This document shows positions 1 to 8,449 of a stretch of DNA of 28,200 nucleotides, piece by piece. How positions within the stretch are numbered: position 1 is the stretch's first letter; every line of letters starts with the position of its first letter. A model generated the notes under the pieces. The model saw nothing but the letters and a program-made list of their open reading frames with translations, ran no database searches and was not told where the DNA came from. Source of the DNA: Bacteroidales bacterium UBA3754 (lineage in GTDB: Bacteria; Bacteroidota; Bacteroidia; Bacteroidales; UBA1715); the NCBI GenBank assembly GCA_002371705.1, contig DFGI01000092.1, forward strand, positions 1-28,200, written 5' to 3'. The position numbers were made by a program, and so were the translations under genes.

Positions 1-49
1 CAATTGACTCTTAATCAATGGGTCGAGAGTTCGAGCCTCTCCGGGGTCA
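1..49 (+). tRNA. tRNA-Lys (anticodon CTT), 5' part missing
   Basis: The 3' two thirds of a tRNA are visible. The anticodon stem pairs ATTGA (3-7) with TCAAT (15-19) around loop CTCTTAA, giving anticodon CTT at 10-12 (lysine). A five-base variable region (20-24) follows, then a T arm GAGAG/CTCTC (25-29/37-41) with loop TTCGAGC, then the 3' acceptor strand 42-48 and discriminator A at 49. CCA is not encoded. The D arm and 5' acceptor strand lie outside the window, so acceptor pairing cannot be checked. Confidence 0.85.
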
Positions 50-60
50 CAAAGCAAAAA

Positions 61-96
61 GCACTTGCGAATATCATAAACGCAAGTGCTTTTTTT
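61..96. terminator. Rho-independent terminator, probably bidirectional
   Basis: A 9-bp perfect stem, GCACTTGCG (61-69) with CGCAAGTGC (81-89), encloses an 11-base loop. It is followed by seven Ts (90-96) on the plus strand and preceded by five As (56-60), which read as Ts on the minus strand. It sits just after the tRNA-Lys and about 50 bp past the murA stop, so it can end transcription from both sides. Confidence 0.85.
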
Positions 97-147
97 ATTG
101 GAATACTATTCCACAACCACCGTAAACGCCTCGAAAACGGAATATAC

Positions 148-1455
148 CTAATTCATTCTAATAATCTCCGCCCCAATTGCATTCAATCGAGTGTCAATAT
201 CCTGATAGCCTCGGTCGATTTGCTCTATATTGCTAATAGTGCTTACACCTTGCGCCGACATTGCGGCAATAAGCAACGCAACTCCCGCACGAATATCGGG
301 TGATGCCATATTTGTAGCACGCAGTTTTTGTTTGTTGCCCAAGCCAATAACCGTAGCTCTATGTGGGTCGCACAAAATGATTTTGCATCCCATATCTATC
401 AGCTTATCTACGAAAAACAAACGGCTCTCAAACATTTTTTGATGAATCAGCACGCTTCCAACTGCTTGAGTTGCAACCACTAAGAACACGCTCAACAAGT
501 CTGGCGTAAGTCCTGGCCACGGAGCATCGGAAATGTTCATAATCGATCCATCAATAAACGATGGAATTGTATATGTTTCTTGCGCTGGAATATATATATC
601 GTCGTTGCGTTTTTCGAATTGCACGCCCAATCGTGAAAATGCTGACGGAATAATACCCAAATCGGGATACGACACATTTTTAATTGTGATTTCTGAGCCT
701 GTCATTGCAGCCAAGCCCATAAAGCTACCAACCTCAATCATATCGGGCAAAATAGTATGCTCGCAGCCACCTAACGTTTCAACGCCCTCTATTGTCAACA
801 AATTCGATGCGATTCCAGAAATTTTTGCACCCATTTTGTTCAACATTTTGCATAATTGTTGAACGTATGGCTCGCATGCCGCATTATAAATTGTTGTTGT
901 GCCTTCAGCCATCACAGCCGCCATCACAATATTGGCGGTTCCTGTCACCGATGCTTCGTCCAACAACATATACGTGCCTTTCAAATGTTCTGCTGAAACA
1001 GTGAACATATTCGTATTCTGGTCAAAATTGAACTGCGCCCCTAAATTTTGAAAACCAATAAAATGTGTGTCCAAACGACGACGACCAATTTTATCGCCAC
1101 CAGGGCTGGAAATAAAACCTTTTCCAAAACGCGCCAAAAGCGGCCCCACCAACATTATGGAGCCACGCAATGTTTTGGATTTTTCTTGAAATTCAGGCGA
1201 AGTCAAATAATCAATATTCACATCGTCGGCTTGGAATCGGTATTCGTTTGATTTTATTTGAGTTACCTTTACCCCCAGACACATCAGCAACTCAATCAGG
1301 TTCATCACATCGCGAATTTTCGGAATGTTTTTGATTATAACTGGTTCTTTTGTCAAAAGAACCGCCGAAAGCACCTGCAAGGCCTCGTTTTTTGCACCCT
1401 GCGGATACAAATCACCACATAATTTTTTTCCACCTGTAATCCGAAATACCGACAT
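148..1455 (-). CDS. murA: UDP-N-acetylglucosamine 1-carboxyvinyltransferase MurA, C115D type
   Basis: MurA catalyses the first committed step of peptidoglycan synthesis in the cytoplasm, transferring enolpyruvate from PEP to UDP-GlcNAc. The 435-residue length fits the EPSP-synthase-fold family. The substrate-binding Lys-Asn pair is at residues 22-23 (GAKNEALQ), and the catalytic-base Asp is in the TPD motif near residue 319. The mobile active-site loop reads PGGDKIG, with Asp121 where E. coli has Cys115, the residue alkylated by fosfomycin. Such Asp variants are known to be active and fosfomycin-insensitive in other bacteria. The ATG at 1455 starts 2 bp after the DUF4290 stop, so it is the last gene of the M23-uvrD-DUF4290-murA unit. 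Confidence 0.96.
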   Translation of the reverse strand: MSVFRITGGKKLCGDLYPQGAKNEALQVLSAVLLTKEPVIIKNIPKIRDVMNLIELLMCLGVKVTQIKSNEYRFQADDVNIDYLTSPEFQEKSKTLRGSIMLVGPLLARFGKGFISSPGGDKIGRRRLDTHFIGFQNLGAQFNFDQNTNMFTVSAEHLKGTYMLLDEASVTGTANIVMAAVMAEGTTTIYNAACEPYVQQLCKMLNKMGAKISGIASNLLTIEGVETLGGCEHTILPDMIEVGSFMGLAAMTGSEITIKNVSYPDLGIIPSAFSRLGVQFEKRNDDIYIPAQETYTIPSFIDGSIMNISDAPWPGLTPDLLSVFLVVATQAVGSVLIHQKMFESRLFFVDKLIDMGCKIILCDPHRATVIGLGNKQKLRATNMASPDIRAGVALLIAAMSAQGVSTISNIEQIDRGYQDIDTRLNAIGAEIIRMN

Positions 1456-1457
1456 AT

Positions 1458-2126
1458 TTACATTCTTTTATTTTTTCTGTTATTATTATTGTTGTTATTT
1501 TTTCGCATTTGGTTATTGTTATTATTATTTCGCTTGAAGTTGTTGTTATTATTACGGTTCTTCTGCATCATTGTATTCGCAGGTTGCACGTTCACGTTCA
1601 TCAAGCGGGTATCGAGCGGCAATTTTAATTTTCCTTGCGACAAGCGATATAAATCATTCACAATAATCTCGTCGGTTACAGATTTTTGATTCCAAACCAC
1701 ATAGTTGCGTTTCATATTGTTCGCAATCATACGCACCAACGCATCGCGTTCCTCACCGTCTTCCAATTCAATAGCAGCCTTTATCATACGCTCTACCGTG
1801 TATCCATAATGGCGGCAACGAATATCTTTTTGATTGTACGGCAACACTTCGGGTTTTGGTAATTCTGTAACTTTAGTTATCGGATATGGAAAATCAACAT
1901 CTAATTGATAATCACACAACTGCGCCAAAAAATCCCACATTTTCTGTTTGTAGTCTTTTGTTTCACGCACCGATGCGTTCATATTTATCATAATGGAAAC
2001 CAACTCTTTTGCGGCTTCGGTACGACGTTCTCTATCTTTAATTGTTAACAAATGGTCGGCCATCATTTGGACATTTCTACCATATTCTGGCAATATCAAT
2101 GGCTGTTTGGTTGTATTATATTCCAT
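1458..2126 (-). CDS. DUF4290 family protein with Asn-rich tail
   Basis: A 222-residue protein matching the Bacteroidetes-restricted DUF4290 family in its N-terminal part (start MEYNTTKQPLILPEYGRNVQ; later YPITKVTELPKPE and CRHYGYTVERMI). Function is unknown. The conserved part ends near residue 175. The last 35 or so residues are almost only Asn, Lys and Arg (NNNNNFKRNNNNNNQMRK and so on), a basic low-complexity tail that looks disordered and could bind nucleic acid or another polyanion; that is inference. No signal peptide is seen, so it is probably cytoplasmic. It lies between uvrD (30 bp) and murA (2 bp). The DUF4290-murA pairing is, from memory, common in Bacteroidetes. Confidence 0.9.
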   Translation of the reverse strand: MEYNTTKQPLILPEYGRNVQMMADHLLTIKDRERRTEAAKELVSIMINMNASVRETKDYKQKMWDFLAQLCDYQLDVDFPYPITKVTELPKPEVLPYNQKDIRCRHYGYTVERMIKAAIELEDGEERDALVRMIANNMKRNYVVWNQKSVTDEIIVNDLYRLSQGKLKLPLDTRLMNVNVQPANTMMQKNRNNNNNFKRNNNNNNQMRKNNNNNNNRKNKRM

Positions 2127-2156
2127 AAAAATTTTTTTTCAAAAATACGAAAACTA

Positions 2157-4583
2157 TCAATTTTCAACTATTTGTAGCTTAGCAAATTTCAATAATAATT
2201 TCTTTTCACCCCAGTTATTGAATGCGATTATAACCGCCATATTGGCATCCTCTCCCATTTTTTCTTTTACCGTGCCAACACCAAATTTTGCATGGAGTAC
2301 ACGCTGTCCAACCGCAATATCATTGGGATTGCTCGGTATGATTGTTTGGGGTTGCTGCTGTTTTTGGGTATTTTCGCCATAATGTGCAAATGGTTTTTCT
2401 GGTGCACTCGAAAATCCGGTGTTTCGTGTCGGAGAAGAGAACTGTTGCGGTTTTGACGCGCCATATTGTCCAAACGAACCGCCCGAGCGAAAACTATTAT
2501 GTTCACCAAATGAGGTTTGTCCCCTCCGTTGCGTTCCATACGATGAGAAACCTCCTTGTCGAGCTGAATAATCACCAAACGATTGTGTATCAGCATCGAA
2601 TCTTGACATTTTTTTTAATCCATCAACGTATTCCTCATCAAGTTCCGACAAAAATCGGCTTGGCGCCGAGGCTATCAAATCGCCCCACTTTCTTCGTGTC
2701 AACGCATACGAAATAGTCACCGTCTGTTTTGCTCGGGTCAACGCCACATAAAACAAACGTCGTTCTTCTTCCATTTCGCGCTCACTTGCGGAATCAACCT
2801 GTAGCGATGGAAATAGATTTTCTTCCATACCCACAATAAAGCAGTGTTTGAATTCCAAGCCTTTTGCAGCGTGAACGGTCATCAACAAAACTTTATTCGG
2901 ATTTTCCGTGTCTTCCTCATCAATATCGGTCAACAGCGCAATTTTCTCCATATAATTATGTAAATATATGGACTCAGGATCTAATTCATCCTCAACGAAT
3001 TCCTTAGCACCGTTGAGCAATTCCAAAATATTTTGTTCGCGCTCGTGCGCCTCTTCGTGAGTATATTCCTTTTGCAACGCCTCCCGAATGCCAATTTTTT
3101 CCACTATTCTATTCAACAACGAATACGCGTCTGCTTCTTGTCGAGACGCCATAAATTCCTGCATAAGAGCGACAAATCCTAGGATTTTCGTTTGGGTAGC
3201 CGTTGGAAACAAACTGCCCGTTCGCTCTACTTGACACATCACATCCCACAGACCAAGATTATAGTTCTTCGCAAGAGTAGTAAGTTTTTCTACGGTTGTG
3301 CTACCAATACTACGAGCCGGGTAATTGATAATTCTCATCAAGGCCAATTCGTCCTGCGGATTAATTATCACGCGAACATACGACACAAGGTCTTTGATTT
3401 CCTTACGTTGGAAGAACGACATTCCCTTCACAATCTTACACGGAATACGTTTTTTGTGCATTGCCTCCTCCAAAATACGCGACTGAGCATTCGTTCTGTA
3501 AAAAATTGCGCAATCGCTGTACTGTTCACCGTTGTCTATCAAACTCGAAATCATTGTGGCAACACGAATACCTTCTTCCGCATCGGTTGGTGTTTCCACA
3601 ATTTTAATTTTTTCGCCACATTCCTGTTCCGAAAAAGTTTTCTTTGGAATCTGACGTTTATTCTTCATAATCAAGCTATTGGCAGCATTTACAATCATTT
3701 GCGTGGAACGATAATTCTGCTCCAACTTGAATAATTTATAGGAAGGATAATCCTTGCTGAAATTCAGGATGTTTTCGATTTTCGCACCACGGAATGAATA
3801 AATACTTTGCGCATCGTCACCAACAACACACAGGTTGTTATCAGGATGAGCCAACATCCTAATTATCTGATACTGACAACTATTAGTGTCTTGATACTCA
3901 TCAACCAAAATATAACGGAATAGTCGTTGGTATTTTTCCAGTACGGCTGGATTCATAGAAAACAATAATTTTGTCAGCAATAGCAAATCATCAAAATCCA
4001 TGGAATTTGTTTTCCGACATGTTTGCGAATATTCTTTATAAACGCTCGCAACCGCAGGCATTCCATTCATTCTGTCGAGCTGCCACATAGACGAGCCTTC
4101 GTAGTTTTCGCTCAGAATCATATCGTTTTTTGCTTTCGATATAATACTTGCGATTTTCGAAGCTTTGTAGGTATCTTTATCCAAATTCAACGATGTGATT
4201 ATCTGGGTGATTTGTTTTTTCACATCATCAGTGTCCAAAATTGTAAAATTCGAATCATATCCTGGCAACGCAGCCGATTCCATCCGCAAAATCTTCGCAA
4301 ATATTGAGTGGAACGTTCCCATTTTCAGATTGCGTGCAACATCTTCACCAACCAAGCGAGAAATACGTTCTTTCATTTCAGCGGCAGCTTTATTGGTGAA
4401 CGTAAGTGCCAAAATATTATACGCAGGGACACCCAACGACAGCAGATAAGCGATTCGGTATGTCAACACACGCGTTTTTCCCGAACCAGCGCCAGCTATC
4501 ACCAAGCAAGGTCCATCCACATTCCGCACAGCCTCACTCTGGCGATCGTTCAACCCAGAAAAAATATCATCCATTTGTTCCAT
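2157..4583 (-). CDS. pcrA: UvrD/PcrA-type ATP-dependent 3'-5' DNA helicase
   Basis: A superfamily 1A helicase of 808 residues that unwinds DNA in excision repair, mismatch repair or replication-fork clearance. Motifs occur in order: Walker A GAGSGKT (31-37), motif Ia TFTNKAAAEMK (61-71), motif II DEYQDT (228-233), motif III GDDAQSIYSFRGA (255-267), motif IV QNYRST (289-294), then VHAAKGLEF and the RRLFYVALTRAK motif. A Gly/Ser/Phe/Gln-rich linker of roughly 90 residues follows (about 660-750). The chain ends in a PcrA-like Tudor fold starting VGQRVLHAKFGVGTV, which in PcrA contacts RNA polymerase. The ATG at 4583 begins 2 bp after the M23 gene stop; ATG 4574 (MDDIFSGL) is an alternative start. 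UvrD, PcrA and Rep cannot be separated with certainty, but the Tudor tail favours PcrA/UvrD. Confidence 0.95.
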   Translation of the reverse strand: MEQMDDIFSGLNDRQSEAVRNVDGPCLVIAGAGSGKTRVLTYRIAYLLSLGVPAYNILALTFTNKAAAEMKERISRLVGEDVARNLKMGTFHSIFAKILRMESAALPGYDSNFTILDTDDVKKQITQIITSLNLDKDTYKASKIASIISKAKNDMILSENYEGSSMWQLDRMNGMPAVASVYKEYSQTCRKTNSMDFDDLLLLTKLLFSMNPAVLEKYQRLFRYILVDEYQDTNSCQYQIIRMLAHPDNNLCVVGDDAQSIYSFRGAKIENILNFSKDYPSYKLFKLEQNYRSTQMIVNAANSLIMKNKRQIPKKTFSEQECGEKIKIVETPTDAEEGIRVATMISSLIDNGEQYSDCAIFYRTNAQSRILEEAMHKKRIPCKIVKGMSFFQRKEIKDLVSYVRVIINPQDELALMRIINYPARSIGSTTVEKLTTLAKNYNLGLWDVMCQVERTGSLFPTATQTKILGFVALMQEFMASRQEADAYSLLNRIVEKIGIREALQKEYTHEEAHEREQNILELLNGAKEFVEDELDPESIYLHNYMEKIALLTDIDEEDTENPNKVLLMTVHAAKGLEFKHCFIVGMEENLFPSLQVDSASEREMEEERRLFYVALTRAKQTVTISYALTRRKWGDLIASAPSRFLSELDEEYVDGLKKMSRFDADTQSFGDYSARQGGFSSYGTQRRGQTSFGEHNSFRSGGSFGQYGASKPQQFSSPTRNTGFSSAPEKPFAHYGENTQKQQQPQTIIPSNPNDIAVGQRVLHAKFGVGTVKEKMGEDANMAVIIAFNNWGEKKLLLKFAKLQIVEN

Positions 4584-4585
4584 AC

Positions 4586-5797
4586 TTAAAACGATGATAA
4601 AATTTGAATCAAACTATCGGCAACCGCACGAAACGCTGGCATATCGCTTTCTTTCACAGGATTTGTCGGAGGAGAAATCATTTTCAACGGATTTATCGGC
4701 GTACCATTTTTATACACGCGGAAATCCAAATGCGGTCCTGTTGCCAAACCCGTACTGCCCACATATCCAATAACTTGTCCTTGACGAACACGAGAACCCA
4801 CATTCACTCCTTTTGCGAATTTCGACAAGTGCATATACGAGGTTGTATATGAATGTGCGTGGCGAATTGTAATCATATTGCCAGCGCCGCCCGAATAACA
4901 TTTTTTCACCACTACACCATCACCGATTGTATGCACTGGCGTTCCCGTTGGAGCCGCATAATCCACGCCATGATGTGGTCTCACGATTTTCAAGACAGGA
5001 TGTTTACGAGCATGCGAAAAATACGATGAAATTCTCGAATACTTCAACGGCGCTTTCAAGAACACCTTTCTGGTTGATTTTCCATCTTGGTCAAAATATT
5101 GCCGAAAGCCATCCTGTTCAAACGGAATAGCATAGCAATCCTGCCCCATGTGATTGAACACAGCGTACTTTATATCCTCAATACCCACAGGAATTGAGTC
5201 GATGTATTTTTCGACAAAGACGACTTTGAAATAATCGCCTTTTTGCAAGCCAAAGAAATCAATGGACCAAGCATACACATCCGACAAGGTCATTGCAAGA
5301 TTCGGGCTTAAGCCATTGTCAACCATTGCATTCCATAACGAAGTTTCTATCGTTCCTTTAGCCTTTCGTTCTTGATACGACACAACTTTTTGCCCCTTGT
5401 ATGCCCGTGGCAATGAATCGGCTAAATCATACACTAAATAATTTTCATCGCTATATTCATATATGAAATACTGCAACGTGCTATCTCTAAAAATACGAGT
5501 ATATGGTTTTAATTTCAGTTTGTGTTTGATATTGTATATAGAATCCGACTGTGCCAACAACATATTGCATGTTTTTATGTCAACACCGGAATTTAAGAAC
5601 AACATTGTGATATTCTCACCTTTCCGCACAGTGTCAACCACGACATCATAGTCGTTCACACGAATATTATACAAATATCTATCTGGTTCGCTTTCCTCAA
5701 CAGTGTCTGATTTGTTTGTTTCTGAACTTGTGTTTTCGTTACAAGATTGCATCATCAAGAAACAGCAAACAGAAAGAAATACGCTTAACTTTTTCAT
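4586..5797 (-). CDS. M23 family metallopeptidase, lipoprotein, atypical zinc motif
   Basis: A predicted envelope lipoprotein of 403 residues. It has a signal peptide ending in lipobox MQSC (Cys19) followed by an acidic/Ser/Thr-rich linker. The middle region (about 40-245) resembles the N-terminal domains of Csd3/OapA-like endopeptidases (SLWNAMVDNGLSPNLAMTLS). The M23 domain (about 250-372) carries the HxxxD ligands in PHHGVDYAAPTGTPV (His275, Asp279), the YMHLSKF His323 and GPHLDF (His356). The usual final HxH is H-L-D here, so Asp358 replaces the third zinc ligand. Related Bacteroidetes M23 proteins also vary at this site, from memory. Its likely role is cutting peptidoglycan cross-links, or regulating a hydrolase if inactive. 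It is first in the unit ending with murA. Confidence 0.9.
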   Translation of the reverse strand: MKKLSVFLSVCCFLMMQSCNENTSSETNKSDTVEESEPDRYLYNIRVNDYDVVVDTVRKGENITMLFLNSGVDIKTCNMLLAQSDSIYNIKHKLKLKPYTRIFRDSTLQYFIYEYSDENYLVYDLADSLPRAYKGQKVVSYQERKAKGTIETSLWNAMVDNGLSPNLAMTLSDVYAWSIDFFGLQKGDYFKVVFVEKYIDSIPVGIEDIKYAVFNHMGQDCYAIPFEQDGFRQYFDQDGKSTRKVFLKAPLKYSRISSYFSHARKHPVLKIVRPHHGVDYAAPTGTPVHTIGDGVVVKKCYSGGAGNMITIRHAHSYTTSYMHLSKFAKGVNVGSRVRQGQVIGYVGSTGLATGPHLDFRVYKNGTPINPLKMISPPTNPVKESDMPAFRAVADSLIQILSSF

Positions 5798-5816
5798 ACA
5801 ATTCTTTTATTTGCTG

Positions 5817-5824
5817 CAAATATA
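5817..5824 (-). promoter_or_regulatory. Candidate Bacteroidetes -7 box upstream of the M23 gene
   Basis: The minus strand reads TATATTTG, an exact match to the Bacteroidetes -7 consensus TAnnTTTG, 19 bp before the ATG of the M23 gene. The expected -33 TTTG is not present at 19 bp spacing (TTAA is there), so this is a half-match. The box touches the T-tract of the gldN terminator, so one operon would end where the next begins. Confidence 0.45.
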
Positions 5825-5858
5825 AAAAAAGAGGGCTTATCTATTAAGATAAGCCCTC
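5824..5858 (-). terminator. Rho-independent terminator of the T9SS operon
   Basis: On the minus strand an 11-bp perfect stem (GAGGGCTTATC with GATAAGCCCTC, positions 5831-5841 and 5848-5858, 6-base loop) is followed by seven Ts (5830-5824). It begins about 22 bp after the gldN stop and closes the porP-gldKLMN transcript. Confidence 0.92.
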
Positions 5859-5880
5859 CATAATTATTAACAAGATTTGA

Positions 5881-6714
5881 TTAGTATTCCCACAAATCGT
5901 GTTCGAAGTTGAAAATGAATGTTTTAATTCTTTCTGCTTCGTACAATTGTTCAATACCGAATTTGTAAGTATTTACTTCACGGTTATTGTAAACATTGCT
6001 TTCACGAGAAATGAAGCTGCTGAAATAACGTCTTTGGAATAAATCATAGAACGATTTCAAATCACCATCATTGTTTGGATTGAAAGCCTCGTTACGAGCG
6101 TAAATAGGTTGAGCGGCTGGATAGTAAACCTTATAAGGCAATGATTTACGAATTTCGCCGTCTTTTTCGAACTCACGCAATGCAGTAATCCACATAATAC
6201 GAGGATCCATTACAGAACGTTGTTTGTCGAATACCCATTCTTCCTTCAAGATTAAGAACTTAATTGAATTTGGTTGCATCTGGTTTTCGATTACACGAGC
6301 TGATTCTGTACCATCTTCATTTTCAATATAGATAGTATCAATTGTCGCACCCAATTTCGTTCTCAAATCACTTTGTGTAATAGGTACTGCACCATCACTC
6401 ATCGGGTCATACGCGAACAAATAACCCTTTTCGAAAGCATCGATTGTTAATGCAGTCAAACTCCAACGAGTGCCTATTTTTCCTGTCTCATTGTTAGGAA
6501 AATACAGGGGATGATTCATCTTTTCACGAAGAGGCAAGGTACGCTCAATTTGTTTCGACCACATAACATCGGCATAGCGAATATTTTGCATAACCGCAGG
6601 CTTTCTGTCGTTCATATGAGGTTTGTCATACGGACTGTCAGGATATTCGCTTGCTTGAGCGAATAAAGCTGATGAGAAAGCAATTCCGATAATAAATAAA
6701 CCAATTTTTTTCAT
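5881..6714 (-). CDS. gldN: Type IX secretion system ring protein GldN/PorN
   Basis: GldN/PorN is a periplasmic protein that joins the lipoprotein GldK/PorK in the large ring under the outer membrane, which couples to the GldLM motor during T9SS secretion and gliding. The 277-residue product has a classical signal peptide (MKKIGLFIIGIAFSSALFAQ, cleavage after the Ala-Gln region). It also has the family signature around residues 45-75: RYADVMWSKQIERTLPLREK followed by MNHPLYFP. It is somewhat shorter than P. gingivalis PorN. It lies 22 bp downstream of gldM and is the last gene before the operon terminator. Confidence 0.94.
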   Translation of the reverse strand: MKKIGLFIIGIAFSSALFAQASEYPDSPYDKPHMNDRKPAVMQNIRYADVMWSKQIERTLPLREKMNHPLYFPNNETGKIGTRWSLTALTIDAFEKGYLFAYDPMSDGAVPITQSDLRTKLGATIDTIYIENEDGTESARVIENQMQPNSIKFLILKEEWVFDKQRSVMDPRIMWITALREFEKDGEIRKSLPYKVYYPAAQPIYARNEAFNPNNDGDLKSFYDLFQRRYFSSFISRESNVYNNREVNTYKFGIEQLYEAERIKTFIFNFEHDLWEY

Positions 6715-6736
6715 AATTATATAATTTTAGGTTTTT

Positions 6737-8410
6737 CTACTTAACAACGAATTTTAATACACCCAAACTTCTTGGTTTACCATCAGGACCAACGGCTTTA
6801 ATATCTTCGAAATAAACCTTTGAACCTTTAGTAACCTTATTGAATATATTTTGTTTAACTTGAGGATTAATTCTATTGCTCTTTACTGTTTCCGACAAGA
6901 AGTATGCTCCTACTTGTGCACTGACAGTGAATGATGTAACCTTGAATGACAAGTCGAAGTCGAAATCCTTCATCTTAGCATCAACAGTCATCGCTGCCTG
7001 CAATCTTGCCTTGTCAATATCACCACCACTCATACCTAACACTTCTGGAACTGGGTCAGGAACACGTTTGATACGGAATTCCACGCTACCCATATTTTGT
7101 TTCTTTCCATTAATATCAGCAACAACAGAAACATTACATTTACCAGCTTGTTTTACACGTACAATGTAACCGCCACCAGCATTCTTTGTAATTGTTCCCT
7201 TATCACCTGGTGTCAATGAAGCAGAAATCTTATCACCTGGCACACCTGGCACAGAAATATCAACAGGGTTATCAGGACCAATGTAGAATACATTCATCTT
7301 CGTTGGAGAAACAACCAAACTTGGTTTTGCAACCTGATATTCTCCTGAAATAGTGTAACTTAATGTATCCGATGAATTTGGTTTTGGTAACTTGATAACT
7401 GCATTATACTTCTGAGCGCCAATACCACCACCTGTAACTTCATAAATAGGAAGACCGCTTGCAGGATCAATAGGAAGTTTTCTTCCTCCGACATATACAT
7501 CCAATGCTTGAGTAGTATCGAATGCCGCCAAGAATATTTGCGCAGAATATTTATTTCCTTGCATAATGTATGTACTTGGAGCTAAAATCACAGGAGAAAG
7601 TTTATTGAACTTAAACGATGTGGCATCCAACTGCCCATACATAAGATTCAACAAGTCACCTTCCACATTTCTCACAGCCGATTGCCATTGCGTAAGCACG
7701 GTAATAACGCCCATCAAGGGTAAATGTTCAAATTGCGAACTTGCCCAAGGAATAATACCTGCTTCATGTCCGCCACCGACCACGTCATCCGTGTTTAATG
7801 CCACTCTCACGTTTTTTGCCATAACCGAAGTGGAGTCAGAACCATTCATGGCCGCGATTTCCAAAACCCAACTGCGGAAGCTATTAATAGAAGATTTCAA
7901 TTTTGCACCACCACAATTTTCGCTTTGTCCTTGGTCATTACCCACCATAATTTGTGCGGCTATATCCAAGTTATCTTTAGACTGACATTGTTCCTCCAAC
8001 GACAACGTATCCGTTTTATCTCCATTTTCAACAGCTACGTACAATCTTGTACTACCTGTCTCAGGACGAGTAAAACAAGTACTTCTGTCTATTTTATCAG
8101 CATAGAAAATGATAGTATCTTTATAATACTGCATTTCAGCAACCAAACTATCTGCTTTTTGCTTCAAGACCAATGACAAATCGTGAACTTTTTGCACCTT
8201 TTGAGGATTTGCCATATATGCCTTTTCAATAGCATCGTATGCAATTTGGTTCTTGCTGATAAAGTTTTCGTTTGTAACATTCAAAGAGTTATTGATTTTT
8301 ATAAATGAATCAAGAACGTCTTTGGAAACATTCAACGCCATCAACGCGGTATAAAATAGGTACATCATACCTATCATCTTCTGTCTCGGCGTTTCTTTTC
8401 CGTGTCCCAT
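6737..8410 (-). CDS. gldM: Type IX secretion system motor/stalk protein GldM/PorM
   Basis: GldM/PorM has one inner-membrane helix and a long periplasmic stalk that carries motion from the proton-driven GldL ring to the GldKN ring. The 557-residue protein starts MGHGKETPRQKMIGMMYLFY. Residues 5-35 contain the conserved TPRQKM segment with Arg9, the residue reported as needed for motor function in F. johnsoniae GldM, and a single transmembrane helix at about 13-30. The remainder is periplasmic, with a coiled N-terminal part followed by beta-rich domains, ending SLGVLKFVVK. There is no cleavable signal peptide, as expected. It sits 39 bp downstream of gldL and 22 bp upstream of gldN. Confidence 0.95.
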   Translation of the reverse strand: MGHGKETPRQKMIGMMYLFYTALMALNVSKDVLDSFIKINNSLNVTNENFISKNQIAYDAIEKAYMANPQKVQKVHDLSLVLKQKADSLVAEMQYYKDTIIFYADKIDRSTCFTRPETGSTRLYVAVENGDKTDTLSLEEQCQSKDNLDIAAQIMVGNDQGQSENCGGAKLKSSINSFRSWVLEIAAMNGSDSTSVMAKNVRVALNTDDVVGGGHEAGIIPWASSQFEHLPLMGVITVLTQWQSAVRNVEGDLLNLMYGQLDATSFKFNKLSPVILAPSTYIMQGNKYSAQIFLAAFDTTQALDVYVGGRKLPIDPASGLPIYEVTGGGIGAQKYNAVIKLPKPNSSDTLSYTISGEYQVAKPSLVVSPTKMNVFYIGPDNPVDISVPGVPGDKISASLTPGDKGTITKNAGGGYIVRVKQAGKCNVSVVADINGKKQNMGSVEFRIKRVPDPVPEVLGMSGGDIDKARLQAAMTVDAKMKDFDFDLSFKVTSFTVSAQVGAYFLSETVKSNRINPQVKQNIFNKVTKGSKVYFEDIKAVGPDGKPRSLGVLKFVVK

Positions 8411-8449
8411 TATCTAATTGTTTTAATAAACTATTTTCGACTCCTTTTA

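Noticed and set aside
100..112. Palindrome GGAATA-C-TATTCC between the terminator and murA
   Set aside because: It has only one central base, lies in a short AT-rich spacer, and has no associated gene start; chance is a sufficient explanation.
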